Below, one piece after another: positions 1 through 11,360 of a stretch of 64,000 nucleotides of DNA. The position numbers were made by a program, and so were the translations under genes. The notes under the pieces are model-generated. The model saw only the letters and a program-made list of their open reading frames with translations. It was not told the origin of the DNA and did no database searches. How positions within the stretch are numbered: position 1 is the stretch's first letter; each line of letters begins with the position of its first letter. The stretch is from Monomorium pharaonis (lineage: Eukaryota; Arthropoda; Insecta; Hymenoptera; Formicidae), in assembly GCF_013373865.1 (NCBI RefSeq), contig NC_050472.1:15078360-15142359 (forward strand), given 5' to 3'.

Positions 1-491
1 GAACTCATCACTAAAAGCACTGGAGCTATTACCGCTCCTCTCATCACTCCCCTCACTACAATTGCCAAAACCATACTCACGGCGAGACATAGTTAGCAAC
101 GATACTCGCACGAAAGTCAGAGCTAACGCACCAACGGGTAGCCGACAAGAGACTAAAGGACCGGATCGTCCAGAGGGGAAAAGACACACAAAAGAAGGTG
201 TAAATAGATAACAGGATGCAACGCTAAGCAACGATAAAAAAATGAGGAATCAACGAGACGCGCAGGCAACGAAAACGAAAATATGACACATTTCGAAGCG
301 CGAAGTGATAAACGATATAAATTTGAGAATTCTTTTCCGCTCCCATCTGAACTTGAGAACCCTTTTCCGCTCCCACGGTCCTACAGCGACCACATTACAA
401 AAATACTTTTATAATAATTAAATACATACCCACAAACAAAAACAAGTATTTATTTAAAATAAAACAAAATAATTACAGATTTATAATCTGG
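1..491. other. Region upstream of env remnant, no gene recognised
   Basis: No open reading frame of note. A short sequence around 'cttttccgctccca' is repeated at about 330-345 and 360-378. By position this should be the pol-env junction of the element whose env follows, but I cannot recognise pol motifs here. A pyrimidine-poor 'attacag' just before the env frame could be a splice acceptor; that is speculative. Confidence 0.3.
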
Positions 492-2294
492 GTGACGCTA
501 AGTTCCGCAGAAGACTCGGACATGAAGGCGCCGTATGAAATAGAAAAATTTACGCACCATCCAGGGATATATTTTGAGAAGCTAGGAGGATTACATCAGG
601 TTGAATCCTTCTGGAAGGTGGTCATCAAGATAGACGTGACGTCACTATCGAAACGACTCACACAGGTAGAAAAATACGTACGCAAAACAGATAATTTATG
701 CAAAATGATAGCAGTCATAGGTAAAGAAACATGCAAAAAATCTACACAGCGTCATTGCAAAAGGGTGTGAAAAAACTAATAAACTAATAGAACGCATAAA
801 CTCAATATACAATACAAGAATACACAGAAGAGGATTAATAGCGACGGGATAGGGTCAGTCGCAAAATCGTTGTTCGGTACGATGGACGCAAACGACAAAA
901 AATTAATTAACGAACAATTAACGGTATTACACGACTCACAAGAATTAAACAAACACGCAATAAAAAACCAAATAAAAATTATGCAAGCCACTATCGCCCA
1001 CATTGATAACAGTGAAAGAACTATCTGACAAAACGAGAATACTTTCGCGGACGCGACAGACAAACTAAGGACAAAATTATTAGAGGATGAACGTCAAAGT
1101 AACCTACACAAAAATTGTATAATGATTAACGCGGTACTGTCTGATCTAACACGCGACGCGGAAGACGTACTAGAATATTTGACGTTTTTGAAAAAGGGAA
1201 TTTTGCATCCTTGTTTAACACCCATTGCAATAATAATAGGATCACTTAAAGACGCTAGCTCGCAATTGCCCGAAGGGGACTCTTCCCCGAAGGGGAAGGG
1301 GACTCTACTTCCCATTCAGAATAAAAGAGGATGAATGGTCGACAATAGAGAAATTTGCCACAGTAGGCGCATATTGCGACCCAATAAATATATACACTAT
1401 TTTGCGATTTCCTCTAATTTCGATGCCAAAATATGAAATACTAAGCGTAATTCCGCTATCTATCCCAGGTCAGAACAACATTTTCTCGTTCGTAGAAATT
1501 AACAATCCCCTGATCGCAATAGACACAGAACAGCGTACTTACATAATCCTCGCAAAGAACGACCTGCAAAAATGCATAGAAATAAATACCGAATACCTAT
1601 GCGCGGAAAATCACTTCGTATATCGAATAAACCCAGACTCTATTTGCGAAATAAAAATGTACCTAGAAACTAAAGATAAAAATTGTAACATAAAAAATGC
1701 GACGTTGAACCACAGCTTTTGGATAACGCTAAGTAATTCACACTCGTGGCTATACTTGTCACCACGAAACAAGCAATTACTCTACATTGTAAAGACCACG
1801 GAAAAATAAAGGAAACGATTGAAAAAATAGGTAAAATTACATTAAAAAATAACTGTAAGTTAGTGACAGAAAATACAATTATAAAATCACCCAAGATGTC
1901 ACATGAGACAAGAGTAGAATCATATCTACCTTAGTATAATATTTCATTACTACAGAAGCCTGACTTAGAAAATGACACAGGCCTCACAAAGAAAATAAGA
2001 TTAAGAAATATTATACCAAATCCGACGGAATTAAAAAATTCCAAGGACAAATTAGAGGAGATAGACAACGAACTAGATAAAGATTCAAATTCGATTCTTC
2101 AGTCGCCACATTTTATTTTTCCAATGGCAACAAGCGGAATGACAATAGTAATAATAATAATAGCCATAGCAATAGGAATTAATATAATACAAAAGAAAAA
2201 GCGGAATAACAATAAGCGGGTCACATTAGATATAGATACAGAATATTCGATACCAAGATCTATGTTAAAACGAAGCAACAGTACACGCTTCTAA
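492..2294 (+). pseudogene. env: Decayed env (baculovirus F-like) of an errantivirus-type LTR element
   Basis: Reads in several frames as the envelope protein of env-carrying insect Ty3/gypsy elements, which resembles the baculovirus F fusion protein. Seen directly: an N-terminal H-x-P-G-I-Y-F-E motif near 560-580, a basic R-R cleavage-like site near 825 followed by the G-x-x-x-S-L-F-G type stretch (about 840-890), a helical middle (1122-1250), a Cys-containing ectodomain (1402-1809), and a hydrophobic I/V-rich membrane segment near 2125-2180 with a short charged tail ending at the TAA at 2292-2294. Stops and frameshifts at about 770, 1030, 1330 and 1810-1935 show it is dead. Downstream lie a polypurine tract and an LTR, consistent with env being the last large gene of the element. 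No gag, protease or RT lies in the window. Confidence 0.75.
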
Positions 2295-2760
2295 CACAAA
2301 AAACATTGAGATATATGTAATAGTAATTAATAATAATTCTTATTATTATATATTAAATACAATTTGATCCATTTCCCCCCTCCCGCGAAAAAAAAGCGTA
2401 GCATTAGTTTGCACAGCTCTACGTCTTGGATTAACAAAATCAGACCACACGATCGCGTTACACCGGAACAAAAGAATCAAAAAACTTTTTTCTGCAAATT
2501 ACGCTCACACACCGGATGTACACAGCTGAATTGACTATGACCATATATGGTCCGATTTAGGGCATTACACCCCACCAATTCCGTTTTTCGCGGGATTATA
2601 AAAACTGACGACCCAATCGAGCTCCAAAGACTCGATACTGTCGTCACGGTAAACAAATCAAGCTCAAGAACAAGAACAGCAGCAGCCAGGCGGAATCAGC
2701 CCCGCAAATTACCCCGGTGACATAGGCTTCCAGGGCATACACACTAACTTCAAGAACAGG

Positions 2761-3165
2761 ATGAAAATTTCTATGGAATTCGAACTCAGTCAGCCCATCG
2801 ATGGAGTGCGCCCATTGGACCACCCAGAAAGGTACGGGAGACTTTTACGAAGCATCTGTCTCCAACCAACGGAGAGATGTCTAGTGGAAACAGAGTTTCC
2901 TTGGAGAAGATGGTGCCGAAGCTGTTATCGCCAACGATACCGGTTTCATTGCACCATACGAGACCCATCGGCGCACGGATACCGGACGCAGCTCTCACCT
3001 GACGAACATTGAGAAACGATCACCCAGTGCTTCAAGTGCGGAAAAGTTCAAATGGACGTGCGCCCTGCCAGAGACTGCCGGAAGTGCATCGAAATATTCC
3101 TCGACGAAGAAGAGGCCATAAATGAGACCCTGGATATGAACATGTTCAGTTTTGAAAAGTTTTAA
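2761..3165 (+). pseudogene. Cys-rich ORF between env and 3' LTR, one in-frame stop
   Basis: I do not recognise this protein. From the ATG at 2761 there is an 83-codon frame to a TGA at 3010-3012. The same frame then continues without a break to a TAA at 3163-3165, so one base change separates two halves of what looks like a single reading frame of about 134 codons. The second half has two C-x-x-C pairs (near 3032-3040 and 3073-3085), a possible zinc-binding arrangement, followed by an acidic tail. It sits between env and the polypurine tract, where accessory genes of env-bearing retroelements can lie. 2295-2760 shows no gene, apart from an AT-rich stretch (2300-2370) and a 'ccatatatgg' palindrome (2540-2550) that is also found in the solo LTR at 7441-7455. 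Confidence 0.4.
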
Positions 3166-3353
3166 ATCTATGTGTACGCGAATCTGAGAACGAGCGATAC
3201 CAGCTACGTATGGTATGTAATTATTAGTACTGTAAAACAATAAGGGAATAGCAATTAGTATAGTCAGCATAAAGCTTTGCACTACGCGAAAAGCGATAAT
3301 GTTGCGTAATCTATTAGTTGCAAAAACTCAGTCCCCTCGTTTTCTTTTCAATA

Positions 3354-3364
3354 AGGGGGAGGGA
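3354..3364 (+). other. Polypurine tract of LTR element
   Basis: An 11-base all-purine run (aagggggagggA type) lies immediately before the TG that opens the LTR at 3365. It is the expected plus-strand primer position for reverse transcription of the env-carrying element on the left. Confidence 0.7.
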
Positions 3365-3894
3365 TGTTGTGAGTGCGCGACACTCACACAAACTATACTC
3401 GCAATAACGGTGTCGAGTGACACCTCGCGCGACGACACCGTCTGGCCTTGCTGCCGGGCATCGCACCGGCCTTCACACCGGACATCGCACCGGGCAACAT
3501 ATCCGGTTACTATTCATTTCGCCACCCGAAATCTCCTGATTTCCGGTGGAATGCGCCTAGCTAGCAATTACTGGCTAAGCTAGTGCATGGGCCAAAGGCC
3601 CGTGACCGCGAGTGACATCCCTTGGTAACAAGCCGAAAAGCGGAGTATATAAACGCCGCGGAAAGAGAACGAGTGGGCTCATTATTAATAATAATAGCGA
3701 CGGGTCTACGTCGCTCGTCGAATCAACGAACTAAACTTAATTATTCACCTTTCAGGTTTGTTAAAGAAATTGTAAGACGGTAGAACAAATATATACATAT
3801 ATCTCTTATTATCAACTCTCGGCGTTATCTTTTGGATACTTGATCCCGAGGAGTCATTGGTCCCGCACTGTATCCCGAGACGAGGGATACAACA
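3365..3894 (+). repeat. 3' LTR of the first env element
   Basis: Begins TGTTGTGAG and ends ..ATACAACA (short inverted ends TGTTG/CAACA), 530 bp, preceded by a polypurine tract. A TATA-like 'agtatataaa' lies near 3644. The first 110 bases resemble the solo LTR at 7151-7900 (shared 'TGTTGTGAG..ACACTCACA', 'GGTGTC..GTGACAC' and 'CATCGCAC' blocks), so both belong to one family. No matching 4-bp target duplication flanks it, as expected for one end of a longer, rearranged element. Confidence 0.75.
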
Positions 3895-3924
3895 TATTAA
3901 TCTTTTTTTTTGTTTAGCGTGGAA

Positions 3925-4240
3925 AGTCGCAAACCCATGTGGCGCAAAGAAATGCTTTGCACACACACACACACACGGGCTTTCGGCTTCCCCCCCTCAC
4001 CCCATCCAAGTCGCAAACCCATGTACAGTAGTGACGTGGCCAATAGTGAATAAAAACGTGGTCAATAATGACGCGTGGTCAATATTGACGTGGCCAACAT
4101 TGACTAGTGGCCATTATTGACATGGGCAATATTGACGTGTCCAATATTGACGCGTGGCCAATATTGACGTGGCCAATCCACCCCGTGGTCAATTGGGATC
4201 GTAGCCAACATTGACGTGGGCAAACGGGACGCTCCCAGTC
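3925..4240. repeat. Remnant of tandem-repeat foldback element
   Basis: 3925-4024 carries '(a)gtcgcaaacccatgt' twice around a (CA)n run and a C-rich stretch. The same arrangement occurs inside the foldback element at 5292-6250 (5828-6045). It is followed at 4030-4225 by about twelve units of 15-17 bp with the core GTGGCCAATATTGAC. These share the GTGNNCAAT spacing of the other foldback arms but differ in sequence. Only one arm is present. Confidence 0.55.
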
Positions 4241-4535
4241 GGTATCCGGTTACGGACGGCGCACGTGTTAGTGCGGTCATGCCAGAAGAAGAAAGAAAAG
4301 AAGCAATAAAAGAATATGGAAGAAGAAAGACAGCAAATATTATTCGAATATCATGATGCGCCGATTGGAGGGCACCACAGCGTCGCACGAATCCTCAATC
4401 GAATCAGATTAACGCATAACTGGCATGAAATAACCGTAGAAGAATATATGAGTAAATGCGAATTTTGTCAAAAGAATAAATTAAGCCGGAAAACCAAAAT
4501 GCTCTTAATTACTACAGATACTCCGGAACGACCGG

Positions 4536-5262
4536 ACTCCGACGAATTGCTGGTATCAGTTACTCGCTGCGCATGTGCTTTTAAGAACACCGATATTCCC
4601 ACTGCGGGGCCTGGCATTGTAAAGAGTTACTCGGGCATGCTCTCTTTTTCTCTCCTCTCCTATAGGCCTTGCGTTGAGACATGTTTTACTTGTCAAATAC
4701 GTTGTTGCGTCGTGAGACAGGTTCCTTGTCAAATACATTTATGCACACGGTCGGTTGCGCGTGAGCCACGCATTACTCAAAGGTTCTTGGGCAAAGTCAT
4801 TTACACCCTGACCTTGGGAGACCTGCTCTGACTATTTCTTTCTATAGTCTTCTTTAATTTGCCGCTTCCTACTCTCAATCTGTTCTATTTCGGCTGGCCA
4901 GGATAGGCGCAGCGCGGCGGCAAATGCCCCGTACATTTTTTGCGACCTTTCATCGTAGATCGCACTCTGGACCAACTCGTCCATAAAGTTCATTGCCTTT
5001 GCGGCATTCCTTATCGAGGCCAACAGAACCATCGGCTGGATCTCACTGAGGCCCAGACCCCCTTCCTTTACAGATGTATATAGGAAGGCACTACTCGTGG
5101 TCTCGTGCAAGTATAGAGTCCTCTTTACGCTTGCTCTTATTGCCAGGTCAATAGCACTTAGCGTTTCTCTGGGTGGCTGCTGCATCACCAACCCGAACGT
5201 GTACCTCGGTAAGATGTACCACCGTAGGAGATTTATTTTCTACATGGGTTTGAGCGGAAGCG
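4536..5262 (-). pseudogene. R2-like non-LTR retrotransposon fragment (post-RT region)
   Basis: On the minus strand, a frame from about 5191 to 4832 reads as the thumb and downstream region of R2/NeSL-type LINE polymerases: an 'IRASVKR' segment, a 'FLY..VKEGGLG' motif and 'MVLLASIRNAAKAM'. It continues past a stop with a 'QGQGV..FA' stretch and 'NAWL'. These elements carry a restriction-like endonuclease after the RT, but that domain is not present here. The piece interrupts the integrase between the zinc domain and the core. Possible 4-base duplication GACC at both edges (4531-4534 region and about 5262-5266). It is short of both ends, so it is a 5'- and 3'-truncated copy. Confidence 0.6.
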
Positions 5263-5291
5263 CTTGGACCTTTTGAAAAATGTGCATTAGA

Positions 5292-6250
5292 TGAGTGAGG
5301 CCCGATTGCACACATAAGCGATTGGACACAGTAGTATTTCTCGATTGGACACAGTCCCGTTTGCACACGGACCCGATTGCGCACCGACCCGATTGCACAC
5401 GACCAATTTGCACACGGACTCGATTGCACACGGACCTGGTTGCACATGATACGATTTTGCATTACAGAATAATGCAAAAACGACCTAGATAGCACAGAAA
5501 ATTTAGCATAAATTTTCGTAAATATTTTACGAATTTATTTTTAAAATATATTTTTTAATAATTATATAATCAGTTTTTATAAACCATTTAGAAATAATAC
5601 AAAAACTATTATTAACAAGATATGAAATATATTTTTAAAATGTCCTGAAAAATATTTATGGTATATAAACTTGAAATATTTTTTATATTTTTGAATTATA
5701 ATAATACAAATATTTTGAATATTTTCATAAATATTTATCATAATTTTTTTATACCTGACAAACTCAGACATAAAAATACGTACAAAATATTTATTATAAG
5801 CATTTTTCTTTCTTATACATATTTTATAGTCGCAAACCCTTGTGGTGCAGAAAATGCTTTTATATTTTTGGATTATAATAGTGTAAATATTTTTAATATT
5901 TTCATAAATGTTTATCATTGCACACATACACACACGCACGCACGCACGCACACACACACACACACACACACATACGGGGGTGTGCAAGGGGGGCTTTTCC
6001 CTTTTCCCGCACCCACCCGTCCAAGTTGATAACCCATGTACTACAATGCGGAATCGTATCGTGTGCAAACGGGTCGGTGCGCAATCGGATCGGTGCGCAA
6101 TCGGGTCGGTGCGCAATCGGGTCCGTGTGCAATCGGGTCTATGTCCAATTGAGTCCGTGTCCAATTGGGTCTGTGTCCAATCGAATCCGTGTCCAATCGG
6201 GACTGTGTCCAATCGGGAAATACTACTATGTCCAATTGCGGGACAGTCCC
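5292..6250. mobile_element. Foldback element FB1, arms of 16-bp tandem repeats
   Basis: Flanked by an exact 8-bp duplication GCATTAGA (5284-5291 and 6251-6258). Removing the element restores the integrase reading. The left arm (5300-5470) is a run of about 16-bp units of the form CCCGATTGCACACGGA (variants GCGCACCGA, GGACACAGA). The right arm (6050-6245) is the same array in inverse orientation, and 'cagtagtatttc' and its reverse complement sit near both tips. The A+T-rich core (5470-6040) includes a (CA)n microsatellite at 5924-5972 and the 'gtcgcaaaccc' blocks. No transposase is seen, so it is non-autonomous. The long ORFs on both strands of the arms are repeat artefacts. Confidence 0.85.
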
Positions 6251-7039
6251 GCATTAGATATAGGGAAACCATTACTGTTAACCACCAATGGAAATAAATA
6301 TATTTTAACTTTTCAAGATTATTTCGCTAAGTTTATCAAAGCAATACTTGTAGAAAATCAGGAAGCAAGCACGGTAGCAAAAGCCTTTGTTACAAAAATA
6401 ATAGTGGAGTATGGAATACCTGAAATAATTTTAACCGACTAGAGAACCGACTTCACAAGCGAAATGTTTAACAATACCTGCAAATTATTAAAAATAGAAA
6501 AGATCCAGACAACAGCATATAATCTGCAACATTATATTAAAAAAGAACAAACTGATTGGATCGAGTGGCTCCCTTACGCTATGTTTACATATAACACAGT
6601 TCTGCTTATGGTACTGACGAAACCGCCGAAGCATAAGCAAGCCGACGTATTCATATGAAGATTACGCGTAAGAATTAAAGGAGAGGCTGCGCGCTACCAA
6701 TCAAATCGCGAAGAAAAAAAACGCCATACAGGCAAAGAACCAAGCAAAAATACAACATGACAAGATCGCGAAAAAAGACGTTTTGAATAGGAGACAAGAT
6801 GTTACTACATGACGAGACCGTACGCCGCAGAAGATAAAAAAATCTAGACTCCCAATAGACAGGACCATACATTGTGCTAGAAAAACAGCGACGTAAACTA
6901 CACGATTAAGCGCGGAAGAAAGACGCAAAGAGTACACGCAAATAGGTTAAAACTATTTATTGAACAGTAAAAAAAGGTCAGGTAAGAATTCACAAAGGAA
7001 GTAAACTGAATCCTTACTTGCAGGATCATGTGCGTGTGG

Positions 7040-9506
7040 AGATGCACCGGAGGGGTGACACCTGGCTTTCACACCTTTCAGTCATGAACCTGGAATATAC
7101 TTCGAAGAAACGGGATACGGAAACAAATAAATTAAGTGGGAGCGGCATGGTGTTGTGAGCGAAACACTCACAACCAATAAATTCATATCATAAAATAAAG
7201 GAAATAAAATATTAAAATTATAAGATAGCTCGCCGAGGAAGGCTCGCTATCACAAGGTGTCAGGTGACACATGCCTCGTGCACTGCCGGCCGGTCATCGC
7301 ACTGGGCAACGCACCAGCCACCTTAAAGAAATAGCGAAGCCAGCTTAGCAACAATCATGCCACCGGAAATGCATACCTGCATTTTGGCAATTGTTGCTAA
7401 ACTCGCAAATATTTCCCGCGCGCCGGATGCGCGCGGGAATGACCATATATGGTCATGCGGAGGGCCCGATGCCCCCACTAATAATTAAACCCGCGACACT
7501 ATTTAAGCCGCTGCCGAACAGCGGCCAGGGGGATCAGTGAATAGTAATCAAGCCGATACGTACGGCCCGCACGAGTGAATTAAGAGTTCGGAACTTAGCC
7601 GCTAGCAAGTCTCGAGCGAGCAACGAGACGACGCGTTAACTCCGAGTCACGCGCCGTATCTAATCTAGTGTAACACGACGCGGCACCTTCGCCGACCGCA
7701 ACCAGTGTACAACAACAGAGAAATAAATCTTTTATATCAATTGAACTTAGAATCAGTGAGTGAGTGATTTGAGGACCCTGCCTATAAAAGCCGCCTCTTT
7801 CCGCGAGTTCCTACTCCTTGGGCAGCAACGAATCCCGAAAGATCTTTTGTCGCACCGCAAGGTACGGCAAAAATATTTTGTTGTACCGCAAGGCGCAACA
7901 ATGGAAACTAGTGATAAAAACGGATGTTAAGGCTCTTAAACTAAGACATTAACACCTTCAGGGGTACTTAGAAAAACTAGAGCATCAATGCAAGGGCACG
8001 ATCGGTAATGTACAGCAGACGTGTACGAACATGCTCCGAATAATAGAGAAGGATAACGCGAAGCTAATCACATTGCTCGCGAACCTCAAAGGAATATACA
8101 GAAGCAACGACCGCCGACGCTGGTTAATAAACGCGATTGGAACGGTCAGCAAAACACTTCGGCATAATGGATGACGAAGATGCAAAAAGAATAAATGAAC
8201 AGTTGCAATTACTGCACAACAACGAGAAAGCCCTGAAACATGCCATAAAATACCACGTAAAAATTTTTAATTGACAAACTCGAAGATGTACTAACATACA
8301 ACTACAATTTACTCCTGAACACCACGCAAAGACTAGAGTCACAACTAGAAAAATGTATACAAAAGGCGAACCTAAACGAACACTTTAATTCTCATAGAGA
8401 TAATGGCGGACCTGATGCAGGACGTGAAAGACATCATGGATCATTTAATGTACGCTCAAAAGAACATGATAATAACATGCTTGCTACCGGTAGAAATACT
8501 GACGACGCTTAAAGAAACGACGGCGCAACTAACAAAAGGACAGCACTTTCCTTTCAAAATTAATTTAGAAAAGTGGCGAAATATACAGACCCTTATATAT
8601 ATATAATACTACACTTTTTGATCATAGCGTATCCGACGTACAAGCTCATTAAAGTGAAACCGTTACTTATACATATAAATAACAATGTATTTGTAGGAAT
8701 AAAAATAAATTACCAGTTATTAGCTGGTAATTTATTTTACAGATAAAAAGAACCGCCAATATAAGACAATAGACAAGGTAGACTTAGAAAACTGTATATA
8801 AAGGAAAGGGACACATATACGTGTAAAAGAAATTTTCCGACGTACTACGCCGAGACGAACGCACCATGCAAGGTGCAAACATACACGCAGACACTAGGGC
8901 ACTTTAATCACTGCACACACCAACACATATATTCCAACGTTACTATATGGATAACATTAACGGAACTAAACGCGTGGTTGTATTCGACGCCATCCGCGCA
9001 AAAAATATGTATAAGATGCGACCAATCAACCGAAGAAAAAATTTTATTAAACGGAACAGGAAAAATAAATTTAAGTAATTACTGTAAATTAACCACACCA
9101 TACGTCACACTTACCACTCAAAAATGTATCGAAACGAGTTACATACAAACCTACCTACCTACTAAATATTACATAATTATAAATACAATTAACCGAGAGA
9201 ATACAAAAACGAGTTTAGCCCCCAAAAATAGAAGAAACGATAAAACAAATCATACGAGACCCCTTAGAATTAACAAAATTAAGTTTAAGTCTAAAAGAAG
9301 TGGAAGATATCTTAGAAAAAAACAATAACAACATATTTACCAACAAATACTTTTTGCATCCTACGGGAATAGGGATCATTGTAATAATCATAGTAATAGC
9401 GATAGCAATAATCACTTGGCGAACAAAAGGAGGTAAAACGCACAAACAAAGTAAAGCGACAAGCGAAAATCAAGGACAAAGAGATGAGGTAATGCTGTAT
9501 TACTAA
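7040..9506 (+). pseudogene. env: Second decayed env (F-like), interrupted by a solo LTR
   Basis: Same protein family as the env at 492-2294, from a different element. The start has an H-E-P-G-I-Y-F-E motif at about 7085. The frame is then broken by the LTR at 7151-7900 and resumes near 7905. Seen after that: a helical stretch, a basic R-R-R site at about 8110 followed by the 'NAIGTVSKT' fusion-domain start, 'INEQLQLLH' (8190-8215), a second helical ORF (8403-8606), a Cys-rich ectodomain (8873-9328), and a hydrophobic segment (about 9365-9420) with a basic tail ending at a TAA at 9504-9506. Many frameshifts. It follows pol (ending at 6970) directly, so integrase, env and the LTR at 9597 belong to one element. 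Confidence 0.75.
7151..7900 (+). mobile_element. Solo LTR with 4-bp target duplication
   Basis: Begins TGTTGTGAGCG and ends GGCGCAACA (750 bp). It is flanked on both sides by ATGG (7147-7150 and 7901-7904). The env frame continues on either side, so this is a clean insertion followed by LTR-LTR recombination. Promoter-like 'ctatttaag' lies near 7500 and an AATAAA-type signal at about 7722 ('agaaataaatc'). Same family as the LTR at 3365-3894. Confidence 0.9.
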
Positions 9507-9596
9507 AAAAAACACAATTAAAAAAAATTTTTTTTGTTACAAAAAATGTAACAAAAAAATGTTGCACCCTCATTCCTTTTTCCAAAAGGGAAAGGA

Positions 9597-10542
9597 TGTT
9601 ACGAGCCGGATTACGTAATCCGATCTCATAACCGAATAATGTAAGCGGATAAGCATTCGGCGAATTGTAATACGTAACCAAATAGTAAAATCGTGCAACG
9701 CCGACCGCGACAATTGAAAAGAAGCGCACCGACCTGATTAGAAGAGAGGCCTTCATTTGAGCACAGTACAATTGGACACGTTGCAATTGCCCACCGTGCT
9801 AGACACAAAACATTGCACACCGTTCAATTGCGCACAATTTGTTTGGACACAGTTCGATTGAACACCGTTCGATTGGACACCGCTCGAATGGACATCGTTC
9901 GATTGGACAGCGTCCGATTGAACACCGTTCGATTGGACACCGTTCGATTGCGCACCGTTCGATTGCGCATCGTTCGATTGGACACCGTTCGATTGCGCAC
10001 CGTTCGATTGCGCATCGTTCGATTGCACATTGTTCAGTTGTGCAATCGAACGATGCGCAATCGAACGGTGTCCAATCGAACGGTGTCCAATTAAACGGTG
10101 CGTAATGTTTCGTGTCTAATAGCACGGTGGGCAATTGCAACGTGTCCAATTGTACTGTGCGCCACTGAACCTCTCCCAATTAGAATAGGATAAGCAGAAT
10201 TCGAATGCAGCAGCCTTGCAGTAGCAGGAACGCTGATCGGCAAGGATGCTTGCTAACCCAGAAAACTGGGATAAAAGGGAAGGCAAGATCGGAGCCAAGA
10301 TAGGCTCAGTAAAAATCGATTTGTCAAGTAATGCGGTCGCGTAATTGTTAACTGTAAAAGTAATTTGTCGCGTAAAGTGACTTAGTAAAATAAAGTGTAC
10401 ATACTATCTAAATCGTGAGTGCTTCATTGAACCCCTAGAAATACACTTTCGAATAAGCAAAGTGCCTTCAACAATAAGAGACCAGCGGTGCGAAGGCCCC
10501 GGGCAGAGGACGGACCTCCAACGTACACGGAGCGGCACAACA
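9597..10542 (+). repeat. 3' LTR of the second env element, carrying a foldback insertion
   Basis: Preceded by the purine tract 'aaaagggaaagga', begins TGTTACGAGCC and ends CGGCACAACA. Minus the nested foldback element (9744-10177) and its duplicated target it is about 505 bp. The sequence is unrelated to the LTRs at 3365 and 7151 beyond the TGTT..AACA ends, so a similar env is found with two LTR families. Confidence 0.7.
9744..10177. mobile_element. Foldback element FB2, near-perfect palindrome of 16-bp repeats
   Basis: 434 bp. Both arms are tandem units of the form GTTCGATTGGACACC/GTTCGATTGCGCACC. The left arm has about 16 units and the right arm is a shorter inverted run; they meet around 10030. 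Outer parts match as 'gcacagtacaattgg..' and its reverse complement. Flanks are GATTAGAA (9736-9743) and AATTAGAA (10178-10185), a 7-of-8 match consistent with an 8-bp target duplication. Inserted in an LTR. All ORFs in it are repeat artefacts. Confidence 0.85.
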
Positions 10543-10782
10543 ATACCTTTAATGGCATTTTCCTTTTTTCGATATGTGATTATCTTTTTGAGATAATAAA
10601 GAGGGTCGGATTTACTTAGAGGTCGGGTTAGCTCCGGTCTCCCATATTGTACTGCATAGGATGATCATGTGGCGTGTTATGTGGTGATATTATGTATAGA
10701 TGAGTGTACTGACAAAGAATAAAGAATCACAGGAGAGCGCATTTGGTTTTAGCGATGAAGATGGATATGTTATGTATATAAA
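10543..10782. other. No feature recognised
   Basis: Moderately A+T-rich single-copy-looking sequence between the LTR and a small MITE. I see no exon or repeat in it. Confidence 0.4.
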
Positions 10783-10876
10783 GGTTGTTTTGATATTACT
10801 ACCAGTACTGAAAATTTATGATTTTTGTTACGTATACTATAGATTTTCAGTACTGGCAGTAACATCAGAACGTAGC
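10783..10876. mobile_element. Short palindromic MITE (family PAL), copy 1
   Basis: About 94 bp hairpin. Ends resemble GGCTGCGTTCCGATATTTACTG, with 'cagtactgaaaat' near both arms in inverse orientation. Further copies lie at about 45021-45115 and 46687-46785, and a half copy at 47408-47440. Confidence 0.75.
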
Positions 10877-11356
10877 CAAAGTAAACGCTCAAGATGGTTG
10901 CTTGCTGGCGCCAGAATTAAATGTTTTCATTGCAATATGTATATTTATAAACAATACGCACAAAGACACACACGCATGGAAACATGCTGATGTGCATGTC
11001 ACAAAAGTCGATACTTAAGATGACTGTTCGACTACTTCCATCCCTAGTAAATTGTACCTTAACTGATAGTTCCCTCCTGTGATTGATTTTTTTACTCTTT
11101 GTATATCGATACATATGTATTAACACATTCATATAATACATGTCCACGTATCCCCTACCCCTTTGCATTACGCGTGCGTAAGCATTTTGTGATATATTTT
11201 TTCAGAGCCATGTATTTGTGAGTTAGCAATTTACAATTTGAAACATATGTCTCAGTGTGTTTTCAACAGAGTAAACATTGCCAAGTGCTGCGTTGCCACA
11301 TTTTCATATACTTTGTTGTTAAAATTGCGGATATATACAATACTATGTGTTAACAA
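10877..11356. other. No feature recognised
   Basis: A+T-rich sequence with short CA/TG runs near 10965 and no recognisable exon or repeat. If MLYCD exon 1 as annotated has an upstream neighbour here, I could not see it. Confidence 0.3.
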
Positions 11357-11360
11357 TTAA

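Larger units (their letters stand above)
4316..6970 (+). pseudogene. pol: Decayed Ty3/gypsy integrase and pol C-terminus, twice interrupted
   Basis: Codes for the integrase part of a gypsy-type polyprotein, which joins element cDNA to host DNA. Seen in order: the H-H-C-C zinc domain (4330-4480; His pair in G-G-H-H and C-x-x-C), a break, then the catalytic core from about 6250 with 'ALDI'-like, 'TD'+stop+'RTDF'-type (second Asp) and 'EMFNN' segments to 6658. Then comes a basic region ending in a V-H-A-N-R-L-K motif and a TAA at 6968-6970, typical of gypsy pol ends. The core is cut by an R2-like LINE piece (about 4536-5262). The short integrase segment 5263-5291 follows, then a foldback element (5292-6250). 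There are several stops and a deletion around 6520-6545. RT and RNase H are missing upstream. Confidence 0.8.

Noticed and set aside
9799..10179. Long ORFs on both strands (repeated CAIERCAIER / NRTVRNRTV type proteins)
   Set aside because: They are translations of the tandem arms of FB2. All frames stay open because the unit lacks stops, and both strands read equally well.
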